64,000 nt of DNA, from the NCBI GenBank assembly GCA_029378245.1, contig JARKIF010000099.1, forward strand, positions 54,038 through 118,037, in the 5' to 3' direction. The stretch's first letter is position 1; every line of letters starts with the position of its first letter. Of the stretch, positions 38,101 through 48,512 are shown piece by piece. Origin of the DNA: Roridomyces roridus. Taxonomy: Eukaryota; Basidiomycota; Agaricomycetes; Agaricales; Mycenaceae. The notes under the pieces were generated by a model. It made no database searches. It was not told the origin of the DNA and saw only the letters and a program-made list of their open reading frames with translations. The position numbers were made by a program, and so were the translations under genes.

Positions 38101-38526
38101 TGCATCAGCTAATGGCCATGCTGATGTTGCAATGCTCCTGATCGAGAAGGGAGCTGATATCAGCATGAAAGGTGTGTCTTCTGCTCTTCTTTCCCCCTAC
38201 CTTGTTGATCATCCACACAGGCTACAGTGGGGAGACGCCACTGCATGTTGCATCAGCTAATGGCCATGCTGATATTGCTAAGGTCCTGATTGAGAAGGGA
38301 GCTGACATCAGCGTGAAACGTGTGTCTTCTGCTCTTCTTTCCCCCTACCTTGTTGATCATCCACACAGGCAACAGTGGGAACACACCACTGCATGTTGCA
38401 TTAGCTAATGGCCATGCTGATGTTGCAATGCTCCTGATTAAGAAAGGAGCTGACATCAGCGTGAAACGTGTGTATTCTGCTCAGCTTTCCCATTTCTTGA
38501 TGATCATCCGAACAGGCGAGTACTAG
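35125..38526 (+). CDS. Multi-pass membrane protein with C-terminal ankyrin-repeat array
   Basis: The first exon (from ATG 35125) encodes about 425 residues with several hydrophobic segments, for example ILLTAFGLLISTIVQV, LVGSAHLSLMAAVGIWLW, MIYALVAIPGINLVLPILFL, LISALSALLAINIIFVV and VLALLLVAVPLKDLLLYL. From about 36450 short exons each carry one ankyrin unit. Four or five diverged units come first (KTVLHYAVMRGHLGIVKIL; ATPLHLASSGGYVKTAQLL; WTPLHYAVLKGHIETANLL). Then nine nearly identical units lie between 37187 and 38467 (TPLHVASANGHADVAMLLIEK-type), each a 99-nt exon followed by a 49-nt intron. The stop is at 38524-38526 after a tiny last exon (REY). Near 37128-37145 a repeat has lost most of its exon. 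Ankyrin arrays bind proteins; the membrane domain suggests a receptor- or channel-like role, but function is unknown. Confidence 0.8.
37187..38467 (+). repeat. Tandem exon-plus-intron array, period 148 bp, about nine units
   Basis: Each unit is a 99-nt ankyrin exon plus a 49-nt intron that begins GTGTGT and ends CATCCACACAG. The same intronic word recurs at 37728, 37876, 38024, 38172 and 38320, exactly 148 bp apart. Intron copies are as alike as exon copies, which points to recent unequal crossing-over rather than protein selection. Confidence 0.92.
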
Positions 38527-41306
38527 ACATACTATTGCAGCACAGATGGACCCATCTATTTTTTACATTCTACATATTATCTGAGACTGCCTAACCGGCC
38601 AGCCTAGCCATCCGGCCATTTGCCGTTTTGTGTTGGACCCTGCATTTATGAATGTGAACTCGGTCACCCGGTGTAAATTTATTTCTCATTCGAAGATACG
38701 GGCTTGGATTGGAGGAGGTAGAGTACCTCGTCCTTTAACCACACGTATCTGGTGAGTTGGGGAAATCGAGAATTCAAATGAATTCTTGAAGAACCACACT
38801 GCTCGTTCGACTCGGGCGCTCGCACCTTGACAGCTGTGCAGAAGTCTTTTCTTTCTCCCTGTGAATGAAATGTACTGAAGTCAATTGCAACTAATTAGGT
38901 GACGGTCGACTGGAATACAACCTGTCCGATTAATAAGGTCCTGTCGTAGATGAAATTCATAGGCAGACAAGCTCCGGTCTGTGAGCCAGTTGGCACCTGA
39001 GCTCGTTCGATTCGAGTGTCCAATCTAGGCGAATTCGAACCGGATCACTCTCTCGTTTTGCATACATACACCGTCATTTGGCGGCCGCGGGTACACAGTA
39101 TAACTCAATATTATACACCCAAAGACAGCTCATGCAGATGAATTCCAGTCCTGGTCTTGCACTCTTTTCACGTTCTCAAGGCGACTTGTTGTAATTATAA
39201 TTATTTCCCCGAGATTCTACCCGATTCTATTTACTCAGCTATTACTAATTCTCTCTTCACTGTAGTAGAATCTTCTAGATATTATCCGTAGTATATAAGC
39301 CCGTAGTTCAACCACTGAATGCATTATTCTTCTCTTGTTCACACTCATCGAACATCATCCAACAATACGACTCTGCGTTCGATTCGCATGTTCGCCATAA
39401 AGTGACTACCGGGGACTTTTTTGTGAAGTATGCTTCTGTAGCTATACCGGTGGAGGATTGGGAGACATTGCTCTATATGTTGGCTGCTGCAGCAGTTGGC
39501 GTGATGTCTACTAATTGGTGAACGTCTACTCGAATCCCACCTTGTCGTATGGAAAGTTCATAGGCCGACGAGCGCCGTTCTGTGCAGTGTGAACAAAACA
39601 GAGCCGGACGTCATGCTGGCACAGTTCGTTCGATCCGGGTGTCTGCTCTGGTTAGATTGAGTCGTTTTTTGTGACCCATAAAAGAGCACTTATCATGCGG
39701 GTACGCAAACGGTATATACATCCCAGTCTTCAAAAAGCTCTCTTGACCCATCATGTTTTCCGTCCCCGACGGCACCCGAAGTCAAGGTTCATTTCTACCC
39801 AAGGGGGGATCGGGATCGGAATTTCGGATATAGGGTCGAAAAGTTTTTTTCGACCCTGGCTGGACCCCCCCCCCCCCCCCTCCCCTCCTATATAAGGCAG
39901 ATCATTCCCACGATCATGTGATTTACCGGCGGTCCGAGCAATCCGCGGCTCCCAACCATAGGAAAAATATGTATTACAAACTTATTAGAGGACCCCAGTG
40001 TCAATTAGACCCATCTCATGTGTACTTGAGCAATGATACACTTGTTGTCTGTGGCAATGTCTTGTGAGAGTCGATGAGACTGGCAGCTGTATTATGTAAT
40101 ATATCAGTCCCGATTAGGAAATTTCAATCAAGAGTGTCCAATATGCTCCAAAACACATTTACTAATATACATATAGAAATTTTTTTCGAGCCCTCTCGGG
40201 ACCCCCCCCCCCCCTCCCCCGGTACGAAATTTCGATCCCGGTGCCCCCTTGTTTCTACCCTAGCGCGTCCCCGAAGCAGCTCAAGCTCTGTGACTGTTTG
40301 CAATGTCATGAATTGAGGTCCACCTTTTCTCTTTTACCTTGAGCATTACCTCTTGGGGGGATTGAACGGTCACTACCAAGCTTAAGGATCTCCAGTTTAA
40401 GAAACCCAGCTACAACGAAGCACTTGTTGAATGGAATGGATGCAATTCAGCCACGTACCGGTCCAACGTCAAAAGGTAGAGTCGGCTTCAGGCTGCTTGC
40501 GTCGACACCCGGTTTTGTACCATTTTCGCTTCGCATCAATGCGGCTGGAAGGCGGCATCGTCGCATCACCTGCCAGACATCAAGCGGATCAATGGTCCTG
40601 TTTGGGTTCTGATGAGTCTTTCTCTTTCTCTTTCTTGACCGTTCCCTGGAAGCTGGAACCAATCGGGGCCTCTGCAGCGTGAGCTAGCAAAATTGAGAAT
40701 GTAGCCGCTTGAACTTGAAGAACCAGACGATTGTGCGAGTCGGCTCGTTTCGACTCGGATGAAGGATGATTCTATGTACCGGTGACAATTGGGAGACATT
40801 GCGGTGCATTTGCGGTTGGTGAGAGATCTTGAGGATAGATATATAGATGGAACAAAGCTCAAGATGGTGAAGCCTCAAGGTGAATCTCGATCCTACCTCC
40901 AGTCTCATTGTGCAGCCCAGAAAGTTCTGAGTGCGATGTCACCCGTTCGATGCGGAGCTTCGCTTTCGGTACTGTGCAATGAATCGCTTTGGATATTACT
41001 TTTTGTGAAACTCGTGGGTTTTTGTGAACCTGGTGGAAGATCGGGAAAATGAGCTGAGAGGATCTCCGTGGCTTGTCCAGAATCATTCACTGTGCGAAAT
41101 CGCCACTTTTGAATTATCCCTGAGCAAATATGGGTATCTACAGGACCGCCAACAAGCCGAAAGCAGCCATGAAGCGCTCAGACACAGGCGAACGACTCGA
41201 CGTTGCTGAGACCCAAACTGCCGAGGTCGGTGGTAGCGAGGCTGTTGAACGGAGCGGAGGTACCAGTGCAATCGGGCGCTCTACAAGTTACCAGTCCAAA
41301 TTAGCC
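38527..41306. repeat. Repeat-rich intergenic DNA, partner of the 30.3-32.1 kb blocks
   Basis: No gene is supported. It holds direct-repeat partners of 30478-32040 and a partial internal duplication (about 38890-39030 against 39510-39660). The GTTCGATTCG motif recurs here too. At 39867-39885 and 40200-40215 two poly-C runs follow TTTTTTTCGA..CCT in direct orientation. Around these, outer sequences (TTTCTACCCAAGGGGG at about 39795 and its inverse at about 40240-40260) form an inverted pair, perhaps a 460-bp element. Confidence 0.6.
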
Positions 41307-41953
41307 CTACTTCAACGAAAACATCAAGACGTACTCGAAAAGTGTGCACTGCGTCCCCGCCGTCGTCACCGAGGCCGACCCAAATACGAGATCTGAGCTG
41401 AAGCGCGGGAGGTCGGAGCACCCGCCGTCAGTGTTCGTCGAAGCTTGGAAGCAGCCGAGGGTCGCGTTGGTGAAGCACAGGTTGAGGGTATCGGCATCGG
41501 AGGTGCACAGGAATGATGCGACGGTGGGCAGGCCGAGGGTGTTTAGTTCGACTGTGCCGGAGCCATCGAGGACGAAGGGAGGGAGGAAGGGCGAGCCGGT
41601 GCAGCCGCGTTCGCTGGGGAGTACGATTATGGATGGATGTAGCGGGGAGGGAGAGAGAGGACTTACGGAGAGAGGATGCACTCGAGGCCGGGGGCGGACA
41701 CCTCAGCTGTGGTGAAGTTCTGGCTGAACAGCGGGAGGTCGACACAGCCGGCAGAGTCGGAGGCAGCCGCTTGGAAGCAGCTTCCGTCGGCGAAACAAAA
41801 GGTGACGAGGCCGTCATCGCGCGCTTGCTGTGCGAAAAAAAAAAGTCATTTTTCTTCCTTGCATGTCGAGAACGGGACACGCACCACAACGGGTCCTGCA
41901 GCAGCGAATCCCGCGAGGAGCAGAGTAACGAATGTGGTGGTTTTGAAGGCCAT
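41307..41953 (-). CDS. Small secreted cysteine-rich protein with internal duplication
   Basis: Three exons. Exon 1 (41885-41953) encodes a signal peptide, MAFKTTTFVTLLLAGFAAAG, ending PVV at a GTGCGT donor. Exon 2 follows a CGCACAG acceptor near 41829 and encodes VTFCFADGSCFQAAASDS through LECILSP. Exon 3 (from about 41612) begins ERGCTGSP and ends at 41307. The core CF-(6)-CFQA ... GC-DLP-F ... C occurs twice: FADGSCFQAAASDSAGCVDLP and TNATLGCFQASTNTDGGCSDLP. The protein therefore arose by duplication of a roughly 50-residue cysteine module. Length is about 165 residues. No family is recognised. Small secreted proteins of this kind act at the cell surface or as effectors, but that is not shown here. 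Confidence 0.75.
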
Positions 41954-42392
41954 TGGAGTCGAATCAAGTGAGTGTGTGGGGTGACTGGATTCTGGGAACG
42001 TACGCGCGGCCAGCCCTGTTTTTATATGCGACCGGCGTCAATCTTTTGATACGCGATCCCCCTTGCCGTCAAGATTGAACGGAGGTTTGGACGTGAGGAT
42101 CATGATGAATGTATTCCACCGCGAGGACGACGTAACGTTTCCAGAGGAACTGCATCTTCCGTTGCATCCCGGGTGCGATGCAAGCTCAACGTTCGACGCC
42201 CGAGACTTGGCATGATGCGGCAAGAGCAACGGTGATGCCGATCATGATCCGATTCAGGCATTCTTTATTTGGTCGCTGTACACGTGACTGATCCGCTCTT
42301 GTCTTTTTTCCTCCGAGTCCATCTTCTGACGCCGTGCACGCTCCCCAATCGCTGATTCGCGCTTGCATAAACCGTCGCTTGCAACCATCGCC
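41954..42392. promoter_or_regulatory. Divergent promoter region, secreted protein and MYND gene
   Basis: About 440 bp lie between two outward-facing starts. No gene or clear element was seen. Confidence 0.4.
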
Positions 42393-43205
42393 ATGACGCA
42401 GCCTGAATTCAAGTTTGGCGGCGTTTTCCACACGGTCCACCCCGAGATCAAGAAGTACCACAAGTCGTATTTGACCTCGCCAAAGGACATGCGCGAGGTG
42501 AAGGCTCAGAGGAAACAAGCTTGTGCGGTCTGCGGGAACATTCAAAATGAAATCCGGCGGTGTGGCAAGGTCAGTGGAGCTTCTCCGTCGCCAGAATGCC
42601 ACCCTGAATACCGACAGTGTAAACACGCGTCGTACTGCTCGAAAGAGGTCCGTCAGTTTGCTGGTTTCATTCAAGAACGTAAATCTCATCCATGCATACA
42701 GTGTCAGAAAGCAGATTGGTGCGCCGGTCCAGGTTTCTCCTTATACGCGACATCTGACCCAGATTTCAAGGCCGACCCACAAGGTCGCATGCAGCCCTAC
42801 CGATTCCGGCCTCAACATGCAAAGGGTCGTACAAAACCTCGACGCCAGCACGTTCCTTAACATGCAAATCCAAGCCGCCTTCATCCTCGCCTTCGACCTC
42901 CTCCGTGATCCCCGTATCAACCAGATGTTTGCCGTGCGCATGGACGTGGGGGTTGAGCCCACTGACCTCATGAAGTTCCTGAAGATTTACCATGGTCGCG
43001 CGGATGCACCCGTTCCGGATAACATCGAGGGTATGGTGCAAATCAACGCTTTCACGCCCCTGCCTCTCGGATGGGACTTGGAGGCGGCGCAGCGCTCTGG
43101 GGCTAGTGGGCGGGCACCTGCCATCGACGGCGGGTTCGGTGATGCCCCAGTCGGACTTATGGTTATCTCCAAGGCGAATGCTCTCGTCCAGATGCATCCG
43201 ATTAT
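42393..43205 (+). pseudogene. MYND-finger protein, 5' part (gene interrupted by transposon)
   Basis: Start MTQPEFKFGGVFHTVHPEI at 42393. A MYND zinc finger is assembled across three introns: ACAVCGN ... RRCGK, then ECHPEYRQCKHASYCSKE, then CQKADW, then PTHKVAC, giving the full Cys/His set. A conserved agaric region follows (NLDASTFLNMQIQAAFIL, then PLGWDLEAAQ, then VGLMVISKANALVQMHP). At 43205 the 2.3 kb element begins. The frame reads on into the element for 108 codons to a stop at 43528-43530, inside a nested inverted repeat. A transcript ending there would make a chimeric protein lacking the normal C-terminus. The remainder of the gene lies at 45513-45908. Confidence 0.85.
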
Positions 43206-45512
43206 TATGGAAGGCCGGACAGTCGAGCTTGTCAATCAGACTTCGGCTCACGTTTTTGGAAATCGGACCCGGGAACCTCTTCCTTATGTACAGTTGCGTT
43301 CGAATCAAGAGTGCTTACGAAATAATTCATTTCAGACTCATCCGATTCTTAGGCAGCGCACTGAGCATGCTCCGGCAGCCCTGGATGCGGCGAGACTAGG
43401 ACGAGCGGAGGATGTCATTCATTTCAGAGTAGCAGAGGAAACGAAAGGTGGTGGGGAGAAGTCAGCTGGCGCCGACCTCGGACAAGACGGAGATGACGCG
43501 ATTATGACGGTTCGTTTGTACAAATATTGATTTAGCACGCGCGCTAGACATCCAGCGCGCGCGCCCATTTGAGCACACCCCAGACGGCAGATTACATAAC
43601 TATAGCTACTGGCTACAGATGCTATTGCCCAGCCAGCCCATACCCGCTCCACCAAGTTCCCCACCAAATGTCCAACGCCATTGGGACCCGCACTGGCACC
43701 GGTGACCTGCCACCCAAAGGACTCCGTGCAGAGATGGATGAGCCCGCTCCGAGCAGCATCCAGGTCCGTGGGGAAGTGCCACAGGTTTGAGGTAGCCTCG
43801 CGGTAAAGCGCCGCCGATGGGTGAGGGCTGGTGAGGGCTGGTGAGGGTCTCGTCCCGAAGGTCGGTGTCGGAGGAGAAGAAGAATGTTTAGTAAGCAGCT
43901 GGGTAGCTGGTAAACAGGGACAATGATCGGCACCGCTTAGCTACGTCACTTGCCGTCAATCTTTTCTTCTTCCCACACTCACCACCTCGACGGTAGACTC
44001 GACCACACAGGCAACGGTTCATGATTCTGAGACCCACGGCCGACAAATCAACTTCCGCCTCTTCCGCACGGAACGCAACCCCGCAACCCATCATATGAGT
44101 CTTGATAAAACACGGCTTGATTCGGCCTGTCGAGTCTCGACGATGGGGACACTTTGTTGCTGGGAACTGGCAGCCGCTGGCAAAGTCCCCAGTGCCCGTG
44201 GTCGTATTGTGTTGGCATTGTACAACCTGCCTTGGCTCGCAGTTGGGCTCCGAGCATGGTGCCGAGATCAGTGGTCTCTCGTATGTAGTTTCACGTGTCA
44301 TCAAATTGGGTAGCCGAAGGCGCGCGCGCTGGATGTTTAGCGCGCGTGCTAAATCAATATTTGTACAAACGAACTGTCATAGCGATGAGTGATGCTTTGA
44401 CGGTCTGTAAAGGAATTTGTCCATTGTGTGGAAGTTGAGGAAGCACCGAGAAGTACGAGAGGCGAGTTCGACGGAGCATCTGTGAAGCCCCGGTTAATAT
44501 AGCGTGCGAACAGCACACCGAGGAACATACCAAAGATCTGACAGAGCGCAGGTGCATCGAGCTGTGGAGTGGGGTGAGCTTGGAGGACATCTGAGAGGAA
44601 TGAGAGACGGCACGAGCTTGAGCGGAGTGAAATGAATAACTGGAGGACTTGGATATGTGAACACTTCATTTGTGAACCGATGATCCCAATAGCCGAACAC
44701 CGTTGATACCTCGATGAGGATGAAGAAGACTCCGAGACGAGCCTGACACAGGAAGGACGAAGAGGAAGCCAAGAGTACTCCGTACGACACGGTCACCACA
44801 GCTGGATACACGCGCCCGCGCCCACAGCGCCAAGGATAGTAGCAGTCCTCGATCGTACGTCCGACAGTGTCAAGGGGAGGCGTGGGTGGAAACAGTACTA
44901 GTGGGGCTGCATTGAGAAAAAAGTCTAGTACAAAAGCGGGAAGGCAGGGTTGCTGAACGGGTCAACCGGAGTATTGAAATAAAACCACACACCAGGTGGC
45001 CAAGCTCGAAGAACCCGTGCTCGACGACGCGGAGGGAGATGTAGACGTCACGGATTCAGCTGCTCATCCTCAGCACCTTCAGGCGCAGCTTTGCGATACT
45101 GTCGTTGTGCCGTTTCTGCAAGGAAGACTTGACTTGGATCAGAAAGGAAAGGCTTTTAGTGCCCACACGCACCAATTAAGTCTCCAGCACCCCAGCCTCA
45201 TCCGGATCGGCGGCCTTCACCAACAACATAACTTCGCCGTAGACTCGACACCCGTGGGGTGGGTCGTACGTACATACTGCCAGGCGGAGGCAGAGATCGC
45301 CGGTCGTCGTCGTCATTCTCGTACCAGTGGTCGTCAAGTGTCGTATGCCGATCGCGATAAAGGCCCATACCGTGTGCCCTGCTCATACGTATTTCAGATT
45401 TCTTCAAGCAGTCTTGATCCCAACGTAACTGTCAGCGAGAGGTTTCGGGGTCCAATTTCCGAAAACATGAGCCGATGTCTGATTGACAAGCTCGACTGTC
45501 CGGCCTTCCATA
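43206..45512. mobile_element. Non-autonomous TIR element with 6-bp target duplication (copy B), in MYND gene
   Basis: Begins TATGGAAGGCCGGACAGTC at 43206 and ends with its inverse at 45512. The terminal inverted repeats are about 80-130 bp, near-perfect for the first 36 bp and then drifting. The hexamer GATTAT flanks both ends (43200-43205 and 45513-45518). The first part of the TIR matches that of the 1760-3981 element, including the later words GACATCG and TTTCGG. No transposase is seen. Minus-strand frames at 44349-44811 are hydrophobic and may be a captured gene piece. A further inverted-repeat element is nested inside. Confidence 0.88.
43503..44381. mobile_element. Nested inverted-repeat element with 63-bp near-perfect arms
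   Basis: Left arm 43503-43565 and right arm 44319-44381 are reverse complements with only two mismatches by eye. They contain GTTCGTTTGTACAAATATTG and a GC-rich self-complementary part (GCGCGCGCT ... AGCGCGCGC). Total length is about 879 bp. No coding content was recognised. A TA dinucleotide can be read at each margin, but a target duplication is not certain. Confidence 0.75.
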
Positions 45513-45908
45513 GATTATGGTCTTCCCGCAGATGATGGAGATGATGCGCAATTCGCCGACGTTCGAGGCTACCTCGACGCTGACGGGGGTGAAGAAGAGT
45601 ATACCAGTGGATATCAATGGGCTGATGGAGTGAGTGCCTTTTTCCTTCCTCCTCGTTCGTTTCCTCACAGGATAAGCAGGATGATGAACAAGCACATCCG
45701 CGCCGACGATAAAAACACGCTCGCCATGCGCACAGAGATGACCGCGGGAGATGTGCAGGTTATCCGTGACGCCGCCAAGGGGAACATTCTCACCTCTCGC
45801 CCTGCTAATTGGGCAGTGGTCGCTCCGTCGCCGAAACTCGCCGCTACAATTTTGAGAGAGAAGGTGGAGAGGGATGCGATGTACAAGCCGCATATCGTGA
45901 TTTGCTGA
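45513..45908 (+). pseudogene. MYND-finger protein, 3' part
   Basis: Directly after the element, the frame continues as VFPQMMEMMRNSPTFEATS and KSIPVDINGLME. An intron of about 50 nt (GTGAGTGCC ... CTCACAG) follows, then ISRMMNKHIRADDKNTLAM, RTEMTAGDVQVIRDA and a C-terminus LREKVERDAMYKP at 45908. The RADxKNxxxxRTEM and VIRDA patterns are typical C-terminal features of agaric MYND-family proteins. Removing the element and one GATTAT copy joins QMHPI to MVFPQ in the same frame, confirming that this is the tail of the gene that starts at 42393. Confidence 0.85.
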
Positions 45909-46919
45909 GAACGCCGACGTGATTATTCTCATCGTATCTCACAGATGGGTGACTGGAGAGTAGAGTTTCTCGAATCGTACCGCCCAAAGTGCAGACCGGG
46001 GGGACGCATAAGGGCAATGCACTTGTGACTTCAGAGTGCGCCGATCTTTCCCGCTGTATTAGTCGAAACGGAGAAGGAGTCTCAAACAGGAGGGAAGTAC
46101 ATGGTGTCGTGGTCACAGAATTCGCACGCGTGGTTCATCAGGACAACTGAGAAGGGTTGTCGGGAAGGTGACAGAGAGGTCCATTGGGGGATGGATTCGC
46201 ATCCGCAGGAAGTCAATAAGTTCATCCTCGAATGGATGGATGGCCTGTAGCATGTGCTCTGGAGCCCTACCAAATCCACATTTTCTTTCCAGTGTCAGGG
46301 CGCGCAACGACGTCCTTGTTGAAGCCTACATTACTCTCGTCGTCTTCCGCGCTCTCAGGAGTTACGAGGACCTTGTACCAGCAGAACGGTGCAGCAATGC
46401 CGCCCTCGCGCAAGAGTTGAACTTTGTATTCAAAATCCTTGAATGGGTTTGAGTTTGGCCGTGAAGAAAAAAGTTGGAACGCACCTTTGGCATATCTCCT
46501 GGCTCATGTACGACGGTGAAGCAGTCCTCTTATTCTCCAATATCCAATTCCGGAGGTGAAGGGATGTGCAGGAGAGCATGACAATGAGGACGGAGGATGA
46601 TGGGGGCAGGAGTTATATCACGGAGGACGTAGAGTACGGCAGGGAGAATATGAAAGGAAGGAGAGCGCAGATACTTAGAGGGCTCAGCGCTCAGCGCTCA
46701 GGGCAAATACAAACAGCCACTCATCACCAAAATGTCAATCGGATATCACACGTCACGAACCAATCACGAACTCCCGCATGGCACCCCGCCCATCCCGCTC
46801 GCAGACTGCAGCCGGCATGCCCGCCGTGAAAAAGAAGCCGCCCAAGCGCGCGGCCACGATTCAGGGCTGTGCGCCCTCTTCCCGCTTATCCCCTACCATC
46901 GCCTGCCACACTGTTGACG
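45909..46919. other. Intergenic DNA with repeat and possible gene relics
   Basis: The stretch at about 45930-46070 recurs, diverged, at about 48940-49170 (shared words CAGATGGG, TTCTCGAAT and GTACCGCCCAAAG). A plus-strand piece at 46150-46250 reads like the C-terminal end of an alpha/beta hydrolase (HPQEVNKFILEWMDGL), but it is too short to call. Confidence 0.4.
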
Positions 46920-48512
46920 ATGGCAACGACACCACCACCAGTGGCCGCGCCCACAGTCGACATCGCCACAAGTCTCCTTTCTAGTAACAGCAGCACTCCA
47001 GCCCAGCTCGCATCCCTCCTCGCCACAGCCCTCGCAGACGTCGAGTCCCTACGGGCAGAGCTAGCCTCCACACGTGCCAAAGCCGACCGCGCCGAGCATC
47101 TTCTCGGCACTTTCAGACTCGCATTACCTCAGGCTCCTTCCACCGACGACGAGCCTCCCCCTGCTGCGACTCTCGCCCTGATAGCCTCGCTGGACGAACG
47201 CGTGGCCAATGCTGAAGCCGCACGCGATGATGCCTCTGCACGTCTCGCTGTCCTCTCCTCCTCGTGGTCTCAGCTCAACTCGTACCTCGCCGTCGTCGAA
47301 GCACGAGCTGCAGATGCGCGTGCGGGGTATGAGCGGATCGTCAAGGAGGGTGGGGGAAGGCTCGTCCTCGGGAGCAGCAGCACGCCATACCCTCCGTACA
47401 TGGATGGGAGCCGTTACGAGCGTGACAGCCGGAAGCATGGGGGAATGTATGCGTTCCAAGCTGGGTCGTCTAACCCCAATGGGAGTGTGCGGCCGCGGGA
47501 AAGTCCCGATTCGTATCCGTACAAGAAACCACGCGGGGAAGAGTACGGTGGCGAGGTGCGTGCTTTTGGATTTCCACTCCTTACATTGTGATTGACGACG
47601 TGCTAGTATTCTACCGCTCCATACCCCAACCCTCCCGCTCACCAGAGCACACTACCCTACCCGTACCCCTCTCACCCTCACTCTCACGCCCATCGCCAGC
47701 GCAGTTCCTCGTCCGCGTCAGATGACATTGACGCGATCCTACTCGCTGCTAGTGCGAATGGTAGCACACATCACCAGCCTGCTGCAGCCCAAGGTCGGAG
47801 TCCAGAGGAGAGGTTGGTACAGGGGAAGAAGGGCAAGGGTGCGTTCTTTCATTTTGCTCGTGACATGACTAATTCTTGCTCAGACGTCGTAGGTCAAGGC
47901 TCACCTGCACTCCCCGCTGCTCCCGCGCCCACTGGGTCCTTCCCCGCGACCAACGCTGCGAATCAGCGAATTTGCAGACAATGTGGGCTTGCAGGGCGGT
48001 ACAAGGAGGGGAAATGCGTGGAGAAGTGGGGCCCTGGGCCGCTCGGACCTGGGACCGTGTGTGATCGGTGTAGGAAGAAGATGAAGCGTGTGGAGAGGAG
48101 GGGGACGTTGGAGCAGCAGGTGGCGGTGGCTCCTACGTCTAGGGCTGTGCATCGGACGGATACTTTGCCTGCGCCTCATCCGATTCGGGAGCAGGAGAAC
48201 TCGATGAGGTCTTCGCTTGCTTCTCCGCCTCCTCCTGCTGTACCTGCAGCGCGTGTGATCAAGGCTCGGATGGCTGGTACGCCTCCTGGGCTACTCCCTC
48301 CTTTGCGCACGCACAGTCCGAGTCCGATGGTCGTTGACGGGGATGCTGATGGTGAGCTCAACGCGGAGGCTGAGGAGGCGGCGGATGGGGATGATGCCGA
48401 GGGGGATCCGGAAATGGATTTGTTGGAGGCGGTCGATGCTGCTGAGGCGAATAGTAATGGTTCGTCGTCGATGAATGGTGGGGCTTCACATGGCGGGAAG
48501 AGTGAGGAGTGA
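46920..48512 (+). CDS. Coiled-coil protein with GATA-like C2C2 zinc finger
   Basis: The start at 46920 (MATTPPPVAAPTVDIATSL) is the first ATG. Exons 46920-47555, 47607-47838 and 47884-48512 join cleanly at GT-AG introns (phases 0 and 1). The N-terminal 150 residues form a predicted coiled coil (LATALADVESLRAELASTRA; DERVANAEAARDDAS). A Ser/Pro/Tyr-rich middle region follows, then a zinc finger RICRQCGLAGRYKEGKC ... GTVCDRCRKKMKR (C-x2-C, C-x2-C, followed by basic residues), and an acidic tail. The finger resembles degenerate GATA-type fingers of basidiomycete regulators, so a nuclear DNA- or protein-binding role is likely. Length is about 499 residues. Family identity is from pattern only. 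Confidence 0.78.

Noticed and set aside
43206..43530. Reading the MYND gene straight through to its stop at 43530 as its normal C-terminus
   Set aside because: Those 108 codons are transposon TIR and nested-repeat sequence; the true C-terminus is recovered at 45513-45908 after the target duplication.
46080..46310. Possible alpha/beta-hydrolase C-terminus on plus (HPQEVNKFILEWMDGL), or a 64-codon minus-strand frame
   Set aside because: Both strands are open over the same short stretch and neither has a supported upstream part.
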